DNA of 64,000 nt from Paenibacillus sp. yr247 (GCF_900103825.1 NZ_FNIF01000018.1:1-64000); one strand, 5' to 3'. Numbered from the stretch's first letter, positions 52,311-63,361 are shown. Numbers and translations: made by a program. Notes: generated from the letters alone by a model not told the origin.

Positions 52311-53933
52311 CTAACCTCCTATCTTCCCGGCTACGCTTTGGATCAATTGATCCAAGCTGCCTATCGTTTGCTGAAGCGGCTGGCTTAGCACGCTTGGGTA
52401 CACCCCGAGCAAGAGAATGAACGCCACGAGCGTAATCATTGGCACCGCCTCGATTAACCTGGCGTCGCGCACGCCTTGCAGCGGCAGGCCAGGCTGTTTA
52501 GGGCCGAACGTGATGTTCAGCACCCCGCGCAGCACATAAACCGCTGCGAGAATGATCCCGAGTGTACCGACAATCGCGTACACGCGGTATGTTTCGAAGA
52601 GTCCGAGAAACGCGAGGAACTCACTGATGAAGCCGGATAAACCAGGCAATCCGAGCGAAGCCATACCGGCGATCAGCAGAATGCCGCTAATGAAAGGGAC
52701 TGACGACGCGAGACCGCCTAAGCGATCGAGATCAGTGGATTCGGTCCGCTCGTAGATACTGCCTACAAGCAGGAACATCAGGGCCGAGATGAGGCCGTGT
52801 GAGATAAGTTGGAACAAGGCGCCCTGCAGGCCCGTCACATTGAATGCGGCGAGACCAAGCAGTACGATGCCCATGTGGCTAATACTCGAGTAGGCCAGCA
52901 CAAGCTTGAAGTCTCTTTGGACCATCGCGAGAATCGCGCCGTACAGGATGTTGATGACGCCAAGGAGCGCCAGCATCCAAGCCCACTGCTTGGCTTCCGC
53001 CGGGAAGAACAGAATGCCGAATCGAATGAGGCCGTAGGCCCCCATTTTCAGCAAAATCCCGGAGTGAATCATTACAACAGCAGGCGGAGCCTCCGTATGT
53101 ACTTTGAGCATCCACGTATGGAACGGGAAGATCGGCAGCTTAATGCCGAAGGCGATCAGCAGCATGATAAACACGGTCCATTTCATTGCCGGGCTAAGGA
53201 AGAACGGCGTTCCTGTTTGATTCACATAAGCCGTCGGATCCTGCAGCAAATTATGCGCAATCGTATGGATGTCACCGCTGTAGTAGATGATAGCCTCTGT
53301 TTGCGAAGGCACTTGGTTGAATCCGGCTGTGCTGACGAGAATTAAGAACGCGATCAACATGATCGCCGAGCCGAGTCCATTGTAGATTAGGAAACGGTTT
53401 GCGGCTTGTTCCCTGTTCATATACCCCCAAATACCAATCAAGAAGAACATTGGCACAAGCGTAATTTCGAAGAACAAGAAGAACAAGAACAGATCCTGAG
53501 CCATAAATACACCGAACATGCCGGTTTCAAGAAGCAGGAACAGAATGTAGTACGTTTTCCAACGCTTTTTGATATACACCGAAGCTAAGGCAGCCATCGA
53601 CGAAACAAGTGCGGTTAGAAATACGAGCGGTAAGGAGATTCCATCTACCGCCATATTGTACTTAAACTCAAAGAAATACGAAGTGATTTGCTGAATTCCC
53701 TCATGGTTAAGCGGGACTTTAATCCAGTCCAGCTGTTCTTTATACTGAATCGGATCACCTTGATAGTTATAATCGAAGTATAACCACGCCGCCAAAATAA
53801 GCGGAATCAGCGTCGTCACGATACCAATCGTTTTTATCAAACGGCCTCGGTCCCCACGGATGAAGAGCAAGACCAGAACACCTAGCAGAGGGGAAAAAGC
53901 GATCATACTTAGAATGGGCATACTAGCCAGCAT
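52311..53933 (-). CDS. nuoM: NADH-quinone oxidoreductase subunit M
   Basis: NuoM is an antiporter-like, proton-pumping subunit of complex I. The 540-residue product has about fourteen membrane helices with the conserved glutamate region FFEITLVPMFFLIGIWG near residue 155 and the LPIFPFHTWMLKVHTEAPPA segment near 270. ATG 53933 follows AGGAGG and overlaps the nuoL end by 11 bp. The stop is 4 bases before nuoN. Confidence 0.96.
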   Translation of the reverse strand: MLASMPILSMIAFSPLLGVLVLLFIRGDRGRLIKTIGIVTTLIPLILAAWLYFDYNYQGDPIQYKEQLDWIKVPLNHEGIQQITSYFFEFKYNMAVDGISLPLVFLTALVSSMAALASVYIKKRWKTYYILFLLLETGMFGVFMAQDLFLFFLFFEITLVPMFFLIGIWGYMNREQAANRFLIYNGLGSAIMLIAFLILVSTAGFNQVPSQTEAIIYYSGDIHTIAHNLLQDPTAYVNQTGTPFFLSPAMKWTVFIMLLIAFGIKLPIFPFHTWMLKVHTEAPPAVVMIHSGILLKMGAYGLIRFGILFFPAEAKQWAWMLALLGVINILYGAILAMVQRDFKLVLAYSSISHMGIVLLGLAAFNVTGLQGALFQLISHGLISALMFLLVGSIYERTESTDLDRLGGLASSVPFISGILLIAGMASLGLPGLSGFISEFLAFLGLFETYRVYAIVGTLGIILAAVYVLRGVLNITFGPKQPGLPLQGVRDARLIEAVPMITLVAFILLLGVYPSVLSQPLQQTIGSLDQLIQSVAGKIGG

Positions 53934-55836
53934 GGATGAACCTCCTTCCTGCGATGGCGAGTACCAAAATCAGCATCCCCAGAATCATGATAACCCCGTA
54001 GGTCTGTAGTTGACCATTTTGAAGACGGGATCCTAAGCGGCCAAGACTGACTACCGTAAAGGCGACCAAACGCACAATACCATCAATGATATACACATCA
54101 ATCAGCTCGAGAACCCATCCTAAACCGCGAAGCGGCTTAACGATGGCACCATCATAGATTTCATCAACGAAATATTTACGATTCAGCAGCGTATACAACC
54201 ATGGCATCTTGCCAGAAACCACATCGCGCGGAATCGAACGTTTGAGGTAAATCAGGTAACCAAGGCCAATACCAAGCAAACCGGCCAGTGTAGATAGAAT
54301 AATAACGATCCAATTCGCTTTCTCATCATGGTTCTGACCCGTCAACCAGTGGCTGAGCCATTCATTGAACGGCGTATTCACAAAGCCCGCGACAACGGCA
54401 AGCACAGCCAGAACAATCAGCGGTGTTGTCATGGTTGCCGGAGATTCATGCGGTTCATGTGCAGCATGACCATGATCGTCTGCATCAGTCTTTACACTCC
54501 CTCTAGGCGAGCCTAAAAACACCAGGAAGAACAGACGCGACATATAGAAGGCTGTGAAGAAGGCAGCAATCACACCGACCCAGAATAGAAGCTGGTTATG
54601 CTCGTACGCTTCCGTCAATATCATATCCTTCGACCAGAACCCTGCGAACGGGAATATGCCTGAAAGTGCCAGCGTTCCTATCGCGAATGTCCAGGTCGTG
54701 ATTTTCATTTTACGAGATAATCCGCCCATTTCGTTAATGTCTTGCGTATGAACTGCGTGGATTACACTGCCTGCACCCAAGAAGAGCAGTGCCTTGAAGA
54801 AAGCGTGCGTGAACAAATGAAACATGCCCGACGTGTAGGAGACACCAATCCCCAATGCCATCATCATGTATCCGAGCTGACTCACGGTGGAGTAGGCAAG
54901 AATGCGTTTGATATCATTCTGTGCTATACCAATCGTTGCTGCAAAAATTGCAGTGAAACCACCCACATAAGCAACAACTAACAGTGCATCCGGCGATGCA
55001 TGGAAAATATCAAACGTACGCGCTACTAGATACACACCAGCTGCAACCATTGTTGCTGCGTGGATCAGCGCACTAATCGGCGTCGGACCTTCCATGGCAT
55101 CAGGCAACCATGTGTGCAGCGGGAACTGACCTGACTTCCCCATCGCCCCTATGAAGATCAGAATGGCAATCCATGTGACGATCGTCGGGTCGATTTTGCC
55201 TGCTGTAAAAGCATTATGTATAGATGTAAAATCGAGCTCATGCCCTGGCATGTACCAATACAGCAGCAGAATGCCAATGAACAGACCAACGTCCCCGATA
55301 CGGGTGACGATGAAGGCCTTTTTCGCAGCTGCCTTCGCCTCTGGCTTGAAGTACCAGAATCCAACGAGCAGGAAGGAGCATACCCCTACAAGCTCCCAGA
55401 AGATGTACAACTCCAACATATTTTCCGAGATGACAAGGCCAAGCATGGAGAAGGAGAACAACGCGATATACCCAAAAAACACATGGATCCGCTCGTCGCC
55501 TTTCATATAACCTTTGGAATAAATATTCACGAGAAGAGAAACTAATGTGACGATAACAAGCATCAAAGAGTTCAGATTGTTAACCTCAAACCCCATATTC
55601 AGCGTAAAATCGCCCACTTGCAGCCAATGCAGCTTATTCCACGTGAAATCTTCCACTTTACCGCCAACTCGTTCAACGAAAATCAGCAAAGCCACGATAA
55701 ATGACGCTAGCATCGCGAAAATGCTGATGTAAATGCCTAGATCTTTTAATTGACGTCCCATAGCCGTAAGCGCTAGAAAAGCAAGCAGCGGAAACAACGG
55801 AATGAGCCAGGCGTACTGTGAATAGTCCGATACCAT
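53923..55836 (-). CDS. nuoL: NADH-quinone oxidoreductase subunit L
   Basis: NuoL is the distal antiporter-like subunit of complex I, with a long lateral helix spanning the membrane arm. The 637-residue product has about sixteen membrane helices, the glutamate motif ELYIFWELVGVCSFLLVGFW near residue 137, and GQFPLHTWLPDAMEGPTPIS near 238. A His-rich loop (DDHGHAAHEPHE near residue 455) lies between C-terminal helices. The lateral helix is at about residues 520-560. ATG 55836 is preceded by AGGAGG and AAGGAT. Confidence 0.95.
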   Translation of the reverse strand: MVSDYSQYAWLIPLFPLLAFLALTAMGRQLKDLGIYISIFAMLASFIVALLIFVERVGGKVEDFTWNKLHWLQVGDFTLNMGFEVNNLNSLMLVIVTLVSLLVNIYSKGYMKGDERIHVFFGYIALFSFSMLGLVISENMLELYIFWELVGVCSFLLVGFWYFKPEAKAAAKKAFIVTRIGDVGLFIGILLLYWYMPGHELDFTSIHNAFTAGKIDPTIVTWIAILIFIGAMGKSGQFPLHTWLPDAMEGPTPISALIHAATMVAAGVYLVARTFDIFHASPDALLVVAYVGGFTAIFAATIGIAQNDIKRILAYSTVSQLGYMMMALGIGVSYTSGMFHLFTHAFFKALLFLGAGSVIHAVHTQDINEMGGLSRKMKITTWTFAIGTLALSGIFPFAGFWSKDMILTEAYEHNQLLFWVGVIAAFFTAFYMSRLFFLVFLGSPRGSVKTDADDHGHAAHEPHESPATMTTPLIVLAVLAVVAGFVNTPFNEWLSHWLTGQNHDEKANWIVIILSTLAGLLGIGLGYLIYLKRSIPRDVVSGKMPWLYTLLNRKYFVDEIYDGAIVKPLRGLGWVLELIDVYIIDGIVRLVAFTVVSLGRLGSRLQNGQLQTYGVIMILGMLILVLAIAGRRFIHAG

Positions 55837-55851
55837 ATCCTTGTTAGCCTC

Positions 55852-56163
55852 CTAGCGCTTCATAGAATCCAAATCCGTTACATCTACTGTCCCTTTATTT
55901 CGGTAAATCGTAATCAGAATCGCGATCCCAACAGCCGCCTCTGCAGCTGCTATGGTGATGTTGAAAAGCGAGAAAATTTGCCCCGTCAGAGCAGGGTGAT
56001 CACCAAGCTTCGAAAAAGCAATCAAATTCAAGTTAACGGCATTGAGCATAAGCTCGATCGACAGCAAAACGATAACCCCGTTCTTCTTTGTTATTGCGCC
56101 GTATAAGCCGATACAGAACAGGATTGCAGCCAGCGTGAGATAGGGAGTTACAATGTTGCCCAC
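55852..56163 (-). CDS. nuoK: NADH-quinone oxidoreductase subunit K
   Basis: NuoK is a small complex I membrane subunit with three helices and two conserved glutamates in proton translocation. The 103-residue product is full length, with [19 protein letters not shown] near residue 33 (first Glu) and [17 protein letters not shown] near 75 (second Glu). Translation starts at GTG 56163, 8 bases after AGGAGG and 3 after the nuoJ stop. Confidence 0.96.
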   Translation of the reverse strand: MGNIVTPYLTLAAILFCIGLYGAITKKNGVIVLLSIELMLNAVNLNLIAFSKLGDHPALTGQIFSLFNITIAAAEAAVGIAILITIYRNKGTVDVTDLDSMKR

Positions 56164-56165
56164 AG

Positions 56166-56696
56166 CTAATCCTCCTCTCTCTTTGCGACCACAATGGCGC
56201 CGATGAAGGCCACCGTCAGCAGCACCGACATGATTTCGAAAGGAATAACATGCTCGTTATAGAGCAGCTTCCCGATTTCTAACGTATTGTCCTTACCCGC
56301 ATTCAGGGTACCTGAAGCGACGAAGGTAGTTTTTTGTATGGCATAAAATAACACCCCGAACAACCCCAAAGCGCCAACAATCGCCAAGCCTTCATGCCAA
56401 GGACGCCTAGGCTCCTCTTCTTCCCCTTGTCTGTGCTTCGTCATCATGATGCCGAAAATCATCAGAATTGAGATCGCACCAGCGTAGATTAACACTTGCA
56501 CGAAAGCTACAAACTCAGCCTCCAGAATGACATATAGCCCAGCCAAACTAATAAACGTAAGCGCAACGGCAATGACCATGTGAACGACTTTGGTAAAAGA
56601 AATCATGAAGATGGCTCCGCCGATCGCGAGTAGAGCGAAGACGAAGAAAGCCCAGCTTGAACCGCTTGATAGGAAATCGCCAATTCCGTTAAACAT
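56166..56696 (-). CDS. nuoJ: NADH-quinone oxidoreductase subunit J
   Basis: NuoJ is a five-helix complex I membrane subunit that takes part in coupling quinone reduction to proton pumping. The 176-residue product has the conserved helix 3 region [20 protein letters not shown] near residue 65. ATG 56696 is chosen for its GGGGG site and overlaps the end of nuoI by 8 bp; the longer in-frame ORF reads through nuoI. nuoK follows after 2 bases. Confidence 0.93.
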   Translation of the reverse strand: MFNGIGDFLSSGSSWAFFVFALLAIGGAIFMISFTKVVHMVIAVALTFISLAGLYVILEAEFVAFVQVLIYAGAISILMIFGIMMTKHRQGEEEEPRRPWHEGLAIVGALGLFGVLFYAIQKTTFVASGTLNAGKDNTLEIGKLLYNEHVIPFEIMSVLLTVAFIGAIVVAKREED

Positions 56697-57141
56697 CTTT
56701 CTTGGCCCCCCCTTTTGGCAGTGCCGAGTTGTTCTCCTGACGGATATTTTGAGTGTTTTCACTTAGCCATTGCATATTTTTGAACAGATCATCTCGACTG
56801 TACGTACTGAGCTCAAAATTGTTCGTCATGACGATCGCTTCCGTCGGACACACCTCGGTGCAGAGATCGCACAAAATACAAATTTCAAAATTAATGTCGT
56901 ACGTATCGATAACCTTGCCCTTCTTCTCGGGGTCTGGGTTCGCTTTACCTGTTAAGGTAATACATTCCGTCGGACAAACACGAGCACATTGATTACACAC
57001 AATGCATTTCTCTGGATCAAAATATTGAATACCGCGAAAGCGATCCGGCATTTTAATCGGGACGTCAGGGTATGCGTACGTTATTTTTTTCTGGGTCATG
57101 CTTTTAAACGTTACGCCTAAACCTTTCATTATGCCCTTCAT
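56689..57141 (-). CDS. nuoI: NADH-quinone oxidoreductase subunit I (two 4Fe-4S clusters)
   Basis: NuoI carries two 4Fe-4S clusters that pass electrons towards NuoB. The 150-residue product has both ferredoxin-type motifs: CIVCNQCARVCP near residue 45 and CILCDLCTEVCP near residue 87. ATG 57141 follows AAGGAGGG. Unlike the other nuo genes, which abut, it is separated from nuoH by 107 bp containing two units of a dispersed hairpin element that ends at this ribosome site. Confidence 0.96.
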   Translation of the reverse strand: MKGIMKGLGVTFKSMTQKKITYAYPDVPIKMPDRFRGIQYFDPEKCIVCNQCARVCPTECITLTGKANPDPEKKGKVIDTYDINFEICILCDLCTEVCPTEAIVMTNNFELSTYSRDDLFKNMQWLSENTQNIRQENNSALPKGGAKKDV

Positions 57142-57149
57142 TCGTTTCC

Positions 57150-57240
57150 CTCCTTAGAGTTTTCCGTAGGAAAACTTGCATCGTAAGCGTAATCTTAGAG
57201 TTTTGCTTTAGCAAAACTGACTTCGAAAGCATGCTTAGCG
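57150..57240. repeat. Two tandem units of the dispersed CTTAGA-hairpin element, before nuoI
   Basis: Unit 1: CTCCTTAGAG, AGTTTTCC-GTA-GGAAAACT hairpin (57157-57175), then ATCGTAAGCG. Unit 2: CTTAGAG, AGTTTTGC-TTTA-GCAAAACT hairpin (57197-57216), then TTCGAAAGCATGCTT and a T run. In minus-strand sense unit 1 ends in CTCTAAGGAGG, the nuoI ribosome site. The same order and flanks occur at 37212-37268. Confidence 0.75.
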
Positions 57241-57248
57241 TTTTTCTG

Positions 57249-58253
57249 TTATGTGATGGTCATAATGATCGCCGTTACCAGCATATTGACTAGTGCGAGT
57301 GGTAGCAGCACTTTCCAGCCGAACCCCATAAGTTGATCGACCCGCACCCGGGGCAGCGTCGCGCGCAGCCAGAACAGGAAGAACACAATAAAGGAGAATT
57401 TCAGTAGGAACCAGATTATACCTGGGATGAAATCAAGGAATGGGAATGGCGCATGCCACCCACCCAGGAAAATCAAGCTTGTCAACGAAGCAATGACGAA
57501 CACGTACACATACTCCGATAGCATGAAAAAGGCGAAACGGAAACCGCTGTATTCCACATGGTAGCCTGCAACGAGCTCTGATTCTGCTTCCGGAAGGTCA
57601 AACGGCGTTCGATTGAGCTCCGAGACGCCGGCAATAGCGAAAATGATAAAGCCTAGAATCTGGGGAATGAAGTTCCAATGCCAGAAGCCGCCCGATTGAT
57701 GATCAACAATGGTGTGTAGATTTAAACTGCCTGTCATCATGATGACACCAATAACGGAAATCACGAGCGGAACCTCGTAACTAATCATTTGAGCCGCCGA
57801 ACGCATACCGCCAAGCAGCGCGTATTTGTTATTCGACGCCCAACCGCCGAGTATGATACCAATCGTAGAAATTCCCGTAAGGGCGACATAAAAGAGCAGA
57901 CCCACATTTAAATTCGCGTTAAACAACCGATCCGAAAACGGAATCGTCGCAATAATCGTGAACGAAGGGATAAAGGTAATGATTGGCGCTAGAATAAAGA
58001 GCTCACGCTCCGCCTTTTTGGGAATCGTATCCTCTTTGATTAAGAGCTTAAATACGTCCGCGACACTCTGTAGGAGCCCAAAAGGTCCTGTTCGGTTCGG
58101 TCCGATTCGCATCTGCATCCAGCCGATAACCTTACGCTCGAAGTAGATTGCATAGGTTACGAAGCCCAGGACCAGCATCAGCATGACGATGCCCCAGAAC
58201 AGGAAAACGAAGAAGTTCGTCCAAGTTAGACTCGCCTCAAGTAAATTCACCAT
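57249..58253 (-). CDS. nuoH: NADH-quinone oxidoreductase subunit H
   Basis: NuoH anchors the peripheral arm of complex I to the membrane and forms part of the quinone tunnel. The 334-residue product has eight or nine membrane helices and the conserved loops YFERKVIGWMQMRIGPNRTG near residue 36, LNRTPFDLPEAESELVAGYHVEYSG near 215 (acidic loop facing the quinone site) and LRATLPRVRVDQLMGFGWK near 300. Its ATG overlaps the nuoD stop (TAATG). Confidence 0.96.
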   Translation of the reverse strand: MVNLLEASLTWTNFFVFLFWGIVMLMLVLGFVTYAIYFERKVIGWMQMRIGPNRTGPFGLLQSVADVFKLLIKEDTIPKKAERELFILAPIITFIPSFTIIATIPFSDRLFNANLNVGLLFYVALTGISTIGIILGGWASNNKYALLGGMRSAAQMISYEVPLVISVIGVIMMTGSLNLHTIVDHQSGGFWHWNFIPQILGFIIFAIAGVSELNRTPFDLPEAESELVAGYHVEYSGFRFAFFMLSEYVYVFVIASLTSLIFLGGWHAPFPFLDFIPGIIWFLLKFSFIVFFLFWLRATLPRVRVDQLMGFGWKVLLPLALVNMLVTAIIMTIT

Positions 58254-59353
58254 TAGGCATCCACCTCCCCAACGACAATATCGATGCCGCCCAAAATCGT
58301 AATCAGGTTGGTCATCGACTCACCGACCAGCAGCTTGGGCAATATTTGCAGATTCACGAAGGAGGGTCTGCGGAATTTTAGACGGAAAGGCTCTTGTTTG
58401 CCGCGAGAAATGATATAGCATCCAATTTCCCCGCGCGGAGACTCGATAGCCGAATACACTTCTCCTTCTGGAGGACGAATGACTCTAGGCACCTTGCCCA
58501 TGGTTTCGCCTTGCTCAGGGAACTGCTCAACGGCTTGCTCCAGGATACGAAGGGATTGCTTCACTTCCTCCATACGCAGCAAGTAGCGATCATAGCAATC
58601 ACCGCCGCTGCGAACCGGCACATCGAACTGGAAACGGCTGTACAGGCTGTACGGCTGCGTTTTGCGAATATCCCAGTCTACACCGGTACATCTTAGGTTA
58701 GCGCCGCTAAGGCCATATGCAATAGCTGTATCAGCGTCATACTTGCCTACACCTTTGATACGGGAGAGAAAGATTTCATTCCCCGTCACTAACGTGTGAT
58801 ATTCTTCCAGCTTACCGTACATATAAGGTATAAATTTCTTAACTTTATCAATCCAACCGTCAGGAGCATCCCACTTTACGCCTCCAACTCGCATGTAGTT
58901 ATAAGTCAGACGCGCCCCACAAAGTTCATTGAACAGGTCAATAATAATTTCCCGATCACGAAAAGCGTATAAGAACGGGCTCATCGCGCCAATGTCCAGC
59001 AAATAGGTACCCCACCACACCATGTGAGAAGCAATGCGTTGAAGCTCCATCACGATTAAGCGAAGAAACTCCGCTCGTTCTGGCACTTCCAGCTGCATCA
59101 TTTTCTCTACGGCATTAACAAGCACGTAGTTAGTCGTCATGGCCGATACGTAATCCATGCGATCCGTGTAAGGAATAATTTGCGTGTAGCTAAGGTTTTC
59201 AGCCAGTTTCTCTGTTCCTCTATGTAGATAGCCCATGACGGGTATAGCTTCTTTGATTATTTCTCCATCCAGCTTCACGATCACGCGGAAAACGCCGTGC
59301 GTACTTGGATGCTGAGGACCAACGTTTAACAGGAGCTCTTCTGTCCGTAACAA
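58253..59353 (-). CDS. nuoD: NADH-quinone oxidoreductase subunit D (49 kDa)
   Basis: NuoD forms, with NuoB, the quinone-reducing site of complex I. The 366-residue product has the quinone-contact loop LNVGPQHPSTHGVFR near residue 10, a conserved YLHRGTEKLAE near 42, and LRCTGVDWDIRKTQPY near 220. Translation starts at TTG 59353 after GGAGGTG, a few bases after the nuoC stop. The next gene is nuoH: nuoE, nuoF and nuoG, which would encode the NADH-oxidising module, are absent. Confidence 0.96.
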   Translation of the reverse strand: MLRTEELLLNVGPQHPSTHGVFRVIVKLDGEIIKEAIPVMGYLHRGTEKLAENLSYTQIIPYTDRMDYVSAMTTNYVLVNAVEKMMQLEVPERAEFLRLIVMELQRIASHMVWWGTYLLDIGAMSPFLYAFRDREIIIDLFNELCGARLTYNYMRVGGVKWDAPDGWIDKVKKFIPYMYGKLEEYHTLVTGNEIFLSRIKGVGKYDADTAIAYGLSGANLRCTGVDWDIRKTQPYSLYSRFQFDVPVRSGGDCYDRYLLRMEEVKQSLRILEQAVEQFPEQGETMGKVPRVIRPPEGEVYSAIESPRGEIGCYIISRGKQEPFRLKFRRPSFVNLQILPKLLVGESMTNLITILGGIDIVVGEVDA

Positions 59354-59356
59354 ATG

Positions 59357-60373
59357 CTACACCTCCGGGTCGAGCGGTTCGTAATCTTTGCGCAGTGGAT
59401 GGCCGACCCAATCGTCAGGCATCATGATTCGTACTAAATTAGGGTGACCCGGGAAATCAATTCCCAGCAGGTCATACACTTCCCGCTCATTCCAATTCGC
59501 GGTTGGCCATATAAGAGCAACGGAAGGAATGCTCGGCTGATCTCGGTCTGTTTTCACTTTTACGCAATACTCACGCTTGTGTGTGAGGGAAAGCAGATGA
59601 TACGCCACCTCCAGGTGCGTCTCCTGGTCAACGCCGGAGAGATTGCGCAAGTAGTCGCAGCGCAGCTCTTCGTGATCCCTCAGCGTCACCGCGGCCTGCG
59701 GCCAGCGGGAGCTGTGGATGACCACGTAAGGACGATGCGCGTCCCTTTCGTTGATGAAAGCATCGACGACGACGTCTTCGCCAACGTCGGCTTTCAAGAT
59801 CGCGACCAGCCGATCAAGCAGCGGCTGGTTCGGTGAAGGCTCCTTCGGCGCGGCAGGCTCCGCCGAATCGGTTTTCGCCCCGCGCGCGCTAGCTCGCGCA
59901 GCGCGTGCTTCAGCTGCGGCCTGGGCTTTGGCCGCCTTCTCGTCTTCCCCAGCGTCCGCAGGCACTGGTGACGCCTCGGCTCCAGCCGACGCGGGCTCGC
60001 CCGTCGGCTCAGCGGCCGCCCGCGCAGCGAGGCGGGCAACTCTCGCCGCGGCGCGCTCCGCTGCCGCGTCACTGCTGCTCTTCTCCGCCGCCGGAGCATC
60101 GGCGCCTGGCGCACGCTCCGCGAGCTCAGCCGCAGGCGCATCGCTTGGCTCGTTCGTCGTCTGCACAGCCGGATCAGCGGCCTGATTCTCCGCCGCGCGA
60201 TCTACGGCTGCTTGCACGTCAGCGCTAAGCGGCGTCTTACTCGCGCGCGCCTCTGGCGTCAGCTCGCCTACCTCAGCGATAGCTTCCTCTAGAGGAGATT
60301 CGCTCTTTTTCTTACCTTCCTCAGCAGGAGGAGTCTGGTCAACTTTACCCTCCGGCTTCTTTTCATCACTCAT
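59357..60373 (-). CDS. nuoC: NADH-quinone oxidoreductase subunit C with a long Ala/Glu-rich N-terminal extension
   Basis: NuoC (30 kDa subunit) supports NuoD in the connecting part of complex I. The core occupies about residues 183-338, with [16 protein letters not shown] and the C-terminal signature [28 protein letters not shown]. The first 180 residues are low-complexity Ala/Glu/Asp/Pro/Ser with no predicted fold, in DNA much richer in GC than the neighbourhood. The frame is open throughout and ATG 60373 overlaps the nuoB stop. The extension is probably disordered; its role is unknown. Confidence 0.93.
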   Translation of the reverse strand: MSDEKKPEGKVDQTPPAEEGKKKSESPLEEAIAEVGELTPEARASKTPLSADVQAAVDRAAENQAADPAVQTTNEPSDAPAAELAERAPGADAPAAEKSSSDAAAERAAARVARLAARAAAEPTGEPASAGAEASPVPADAGEDEKAAKAQAAAEARAARASARGAKTDSAEPAAPKEPSPNQPLLDRLVAILKADVGEDVVVDAFINERDAHRPYVVIHSSRWPQAAVTLRDHEELRCDYLRNLSGVDQETHLEVAYHLLSLTHKREYCVKVKTDRDQPSIPSVALIWPTANWNEREVYDLLGIDFPGHPNLVRIMMPDDWVGHPLRKDYEPLDPEV

Positions 60374-60888
60374 CGATTGGTCACCTGCTTCCCGGTCTTC
60401 GCTTCATAGCGAATCTTCTCCTGAAGCTTATTAATGCCATAGATGAGTGCCGCCGGATTTGGTGGACAACCCGGAATATAAACATCAACCGGAACGATCT
60501 GGTCAACGCCCTTTACAACGGAATATGACTTCACATAAGGTCCTCCTGCTGTCGCACACGAGCCCATCGCAATGACCCATTTCGGTTCAGGCATTTGTTC
60601 ATAAAGACGGCGCAGCAAAGGAGCCATTTTCTTCGTTACAGTCCCCGCAACAATCATCACATCGGATTGCCTAGGAGACGTACGGAAGATGACTCCGAAA
60701 CGGTCTAAATCATAGTGAGAGCCGCCAGTTCCCATCATTTCAATGGCACAACAGGCCAGGCCAAACGTTAACGGCCAAAGCGAATTACTGCGCGCCCAAG
60801 CTTTCACTTGCTCTAACGTCGTCATGAATACATTGCGGTTTAACTCTTCCCGTTCTTCGGGAGATATCGACTCTAAACTGAAGTCCAT
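60370..60888 (-). CDS. nuoB: NADH-quinone oxidoreductase subunit B (4Fe-4S cluster N2)
   Basis: NuoB holds cluster N2, the last iron-sulphur centre before quinone. The 172-residue product has the ligand cysteines in [14 protein letters not shown] near residue 40, [11 protein letters not shown] near 105 and [16 protein letters not shown] near 135. ATG 60888 fits the conserved N-terminus and overlaps the nuoA end by 16 bp; the longer in-frame ORF to 60951 reads antisense-like sequence inside nuoA. The end overlaps the nuoC start by 4 bp. Confidence 0.95.
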   Translation of the reverse strand: MDFSLESISPEEREELNRNVFMTTLEQVKAWARSNSLWPLTFGLACCAIEMMGTGGSHYDLDRFGVIFRTSPRQSDVMIVAGTVTKKMAPLLRRLYEQMPEPKWVIAMGSCATAGGPYVKSYSVVKGVDQIVPVDVYIPGCPPNPAALIYGINKLQEKIRYEAKTGKQVTNR

Positions 60889-61247
60889 TGCAGCACCTTC
60901 TTCTTCCAAGCGTATATTAATCCAATGGCTAGCAAGGCTACGAAAATACACATTTCCACTAAGGCAAAAAGGCCAAGCTGATTAAATGCAACAGCCCAAG
61001 GATAGAGGAACACGGTCTCAACATCGAAGATGACAAACATTAAAGCAAACAAATAATAACGAATATTAAACCGGATTTGACCCTCACCTACAGGCTCGTT
61101 ACCACTCTCATACGTCGTATACTTCTCATCGACGGGCTTACTCGGTCTTAACCATTTGCCTATCGTCAGCGCTGCCACAGGGAGGAGAATACCTAACCCG
61201 AGAAAAATCGCTACGATTACATAGTTATTTGTATACATCATCTGCAT
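60873..61247 (-). CDS. nuoA: NADH-quinone oxidoreductase subunit A
   Basis: NuoA is a three-helix complex I subunit near the quinone tunnel. The 124-residue product has the family motif [23 protein letters not shown] near residues 48-70 (given here in parts: YESGNEP, then RFNIRYY) and [15 protein letters not shown] near 78. ATG 61247 follows GGAGGCGG. It opens the nuo operon, with a candidate sigma-A promoter about 70-100 bp upstream and the atp terminator beyond that. Confidence 0.96.
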   Translation of the reverse strand: MQMMYTNNYVIVAIFLGLGILLPVAALTIGKWLRPSKPVDEKYTTYESGNEPVGEGQIRFNIRYYLFALMFVIFDVETVFLYPWAVAFNQLGLFALVEMCIFVALLAIGLIYAWKKKVLQWTSV

Positions 61248-61315
61248 GTAACCGCCTCCATTCTTATTTGCTTTCCTTAATCATCCTTTTAGTTTTGGTA
61301 ATATTCACCTACAAC

Positions 61316-61344
61316 ATTATATCAAAAAGCCTTTTAGGCGTCGA
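61316..61344 (-). promoter_or_regulatory. Candidate sigma-A promoter of the nuo operon
   Basis: TCGACG (61339-61344), 17 bases, TATAAT (61316-61321) on the minus strand. It lies between the atpC terminator and nuoA. Confidence 0.6.
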
Positions 61345-61421
61345 TGACTAATTCCAAACACCACTTTTCAATCCTAGTGAGTAGATTTTCCAAAATTATC
61401 TTTTATTAGTCTGCCTATACG

Positions 61422-61453
61422 AAAAAAAGCGAAGGAACTCAAAGTTCCCTCGC
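61422..61453 (-). terminator. Intrinsic terminator of the atp operon
   Basis: GCGAGGGAACT pairs with AGTTCCTTCGC (one G-U pair) around a 3-base loop, followed by seven T on the minus strand, 18 bases after the atpC stop. Confidence 0.92.
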
Positions 61454-61470
61454 ATTTAATCAAACATCTA

Positions 61471-61875
61471 TTATTTCCCGGACACATTGATACGATTTAA
61501 TGCTCTTTGAAGAGCGGCTTCAGCACGCTTGAAATCAACGTTTTCTTGCTTTGTTTCAGCAAGACGCTTCTCCGCACGTTCCTTTGCTGCTTTCGCACGA
61601 TCGATATCAATCTGTTCTGGTAGCTCGGCGCTTTCCGCCAATATAACCACCTTATCCTTGCGCACTTCCATGAAACCGCCATTTACTGCGATGATTTCGT
61701 CTTTAGAGCCCTGTTTCTTCACAGTAATAGACGCAATTTTCAATGGAGTGACCAGTGGAATGTGATTCGGCAGAATTCCAAGCTCCCCTTCGACACCCTT
61801 CACGCTAACCATGTTCACTTGTTCAGCGTACACTTTGCGCTCTGGGGTAACAATTTCCAGTAGGAATGTACTCAC
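61471..61875 (-). CDS. atpC: F1 ATP synthase epsilon subunit
   Basis: The epsilon subunit is part of the F1 rotor and can inhibit ATP hydrolysis. The 134-residue product has the N-terminal beta sandwich ([33 protein letters not shown] near residue 30) and the C-terminal helical hairpin ([27 protein letters not shown]). Translation starts at GTG 61875 after AAGGAG. It is the last atp gene and is followed by the terminator. Confidence 0.96.
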   Translation of the reverse strand: MSTFLLEIVTPERKVYAEQVNMVSVKGVEGELGILPNHIPLVTPLKIASITVKKQGSKDEIIAVNGGFMEVRKDKVVILAESAELPEQIDIDRAKAAKERAEKRLAETKQENVDFKRAEAALQRALNRINVSGK

Positions 61876-61915
61876 TTGGATTCTCCTTCCTAAACTTACT
61901 TAGAGAGCATGCACC

Positions 61916-63355
<1,440 letters not shown>

Positions 63356-63361
63356 TTATCA

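Noticed and set aside
59444-60228. Plus-strand and alternative minus-strand frames in the nuoC extension
   Set aside because: Low-complexity GC-rich DNA stays open in several frames; only the frame joined to the NuoC core has a proper start overlapping nuoB.
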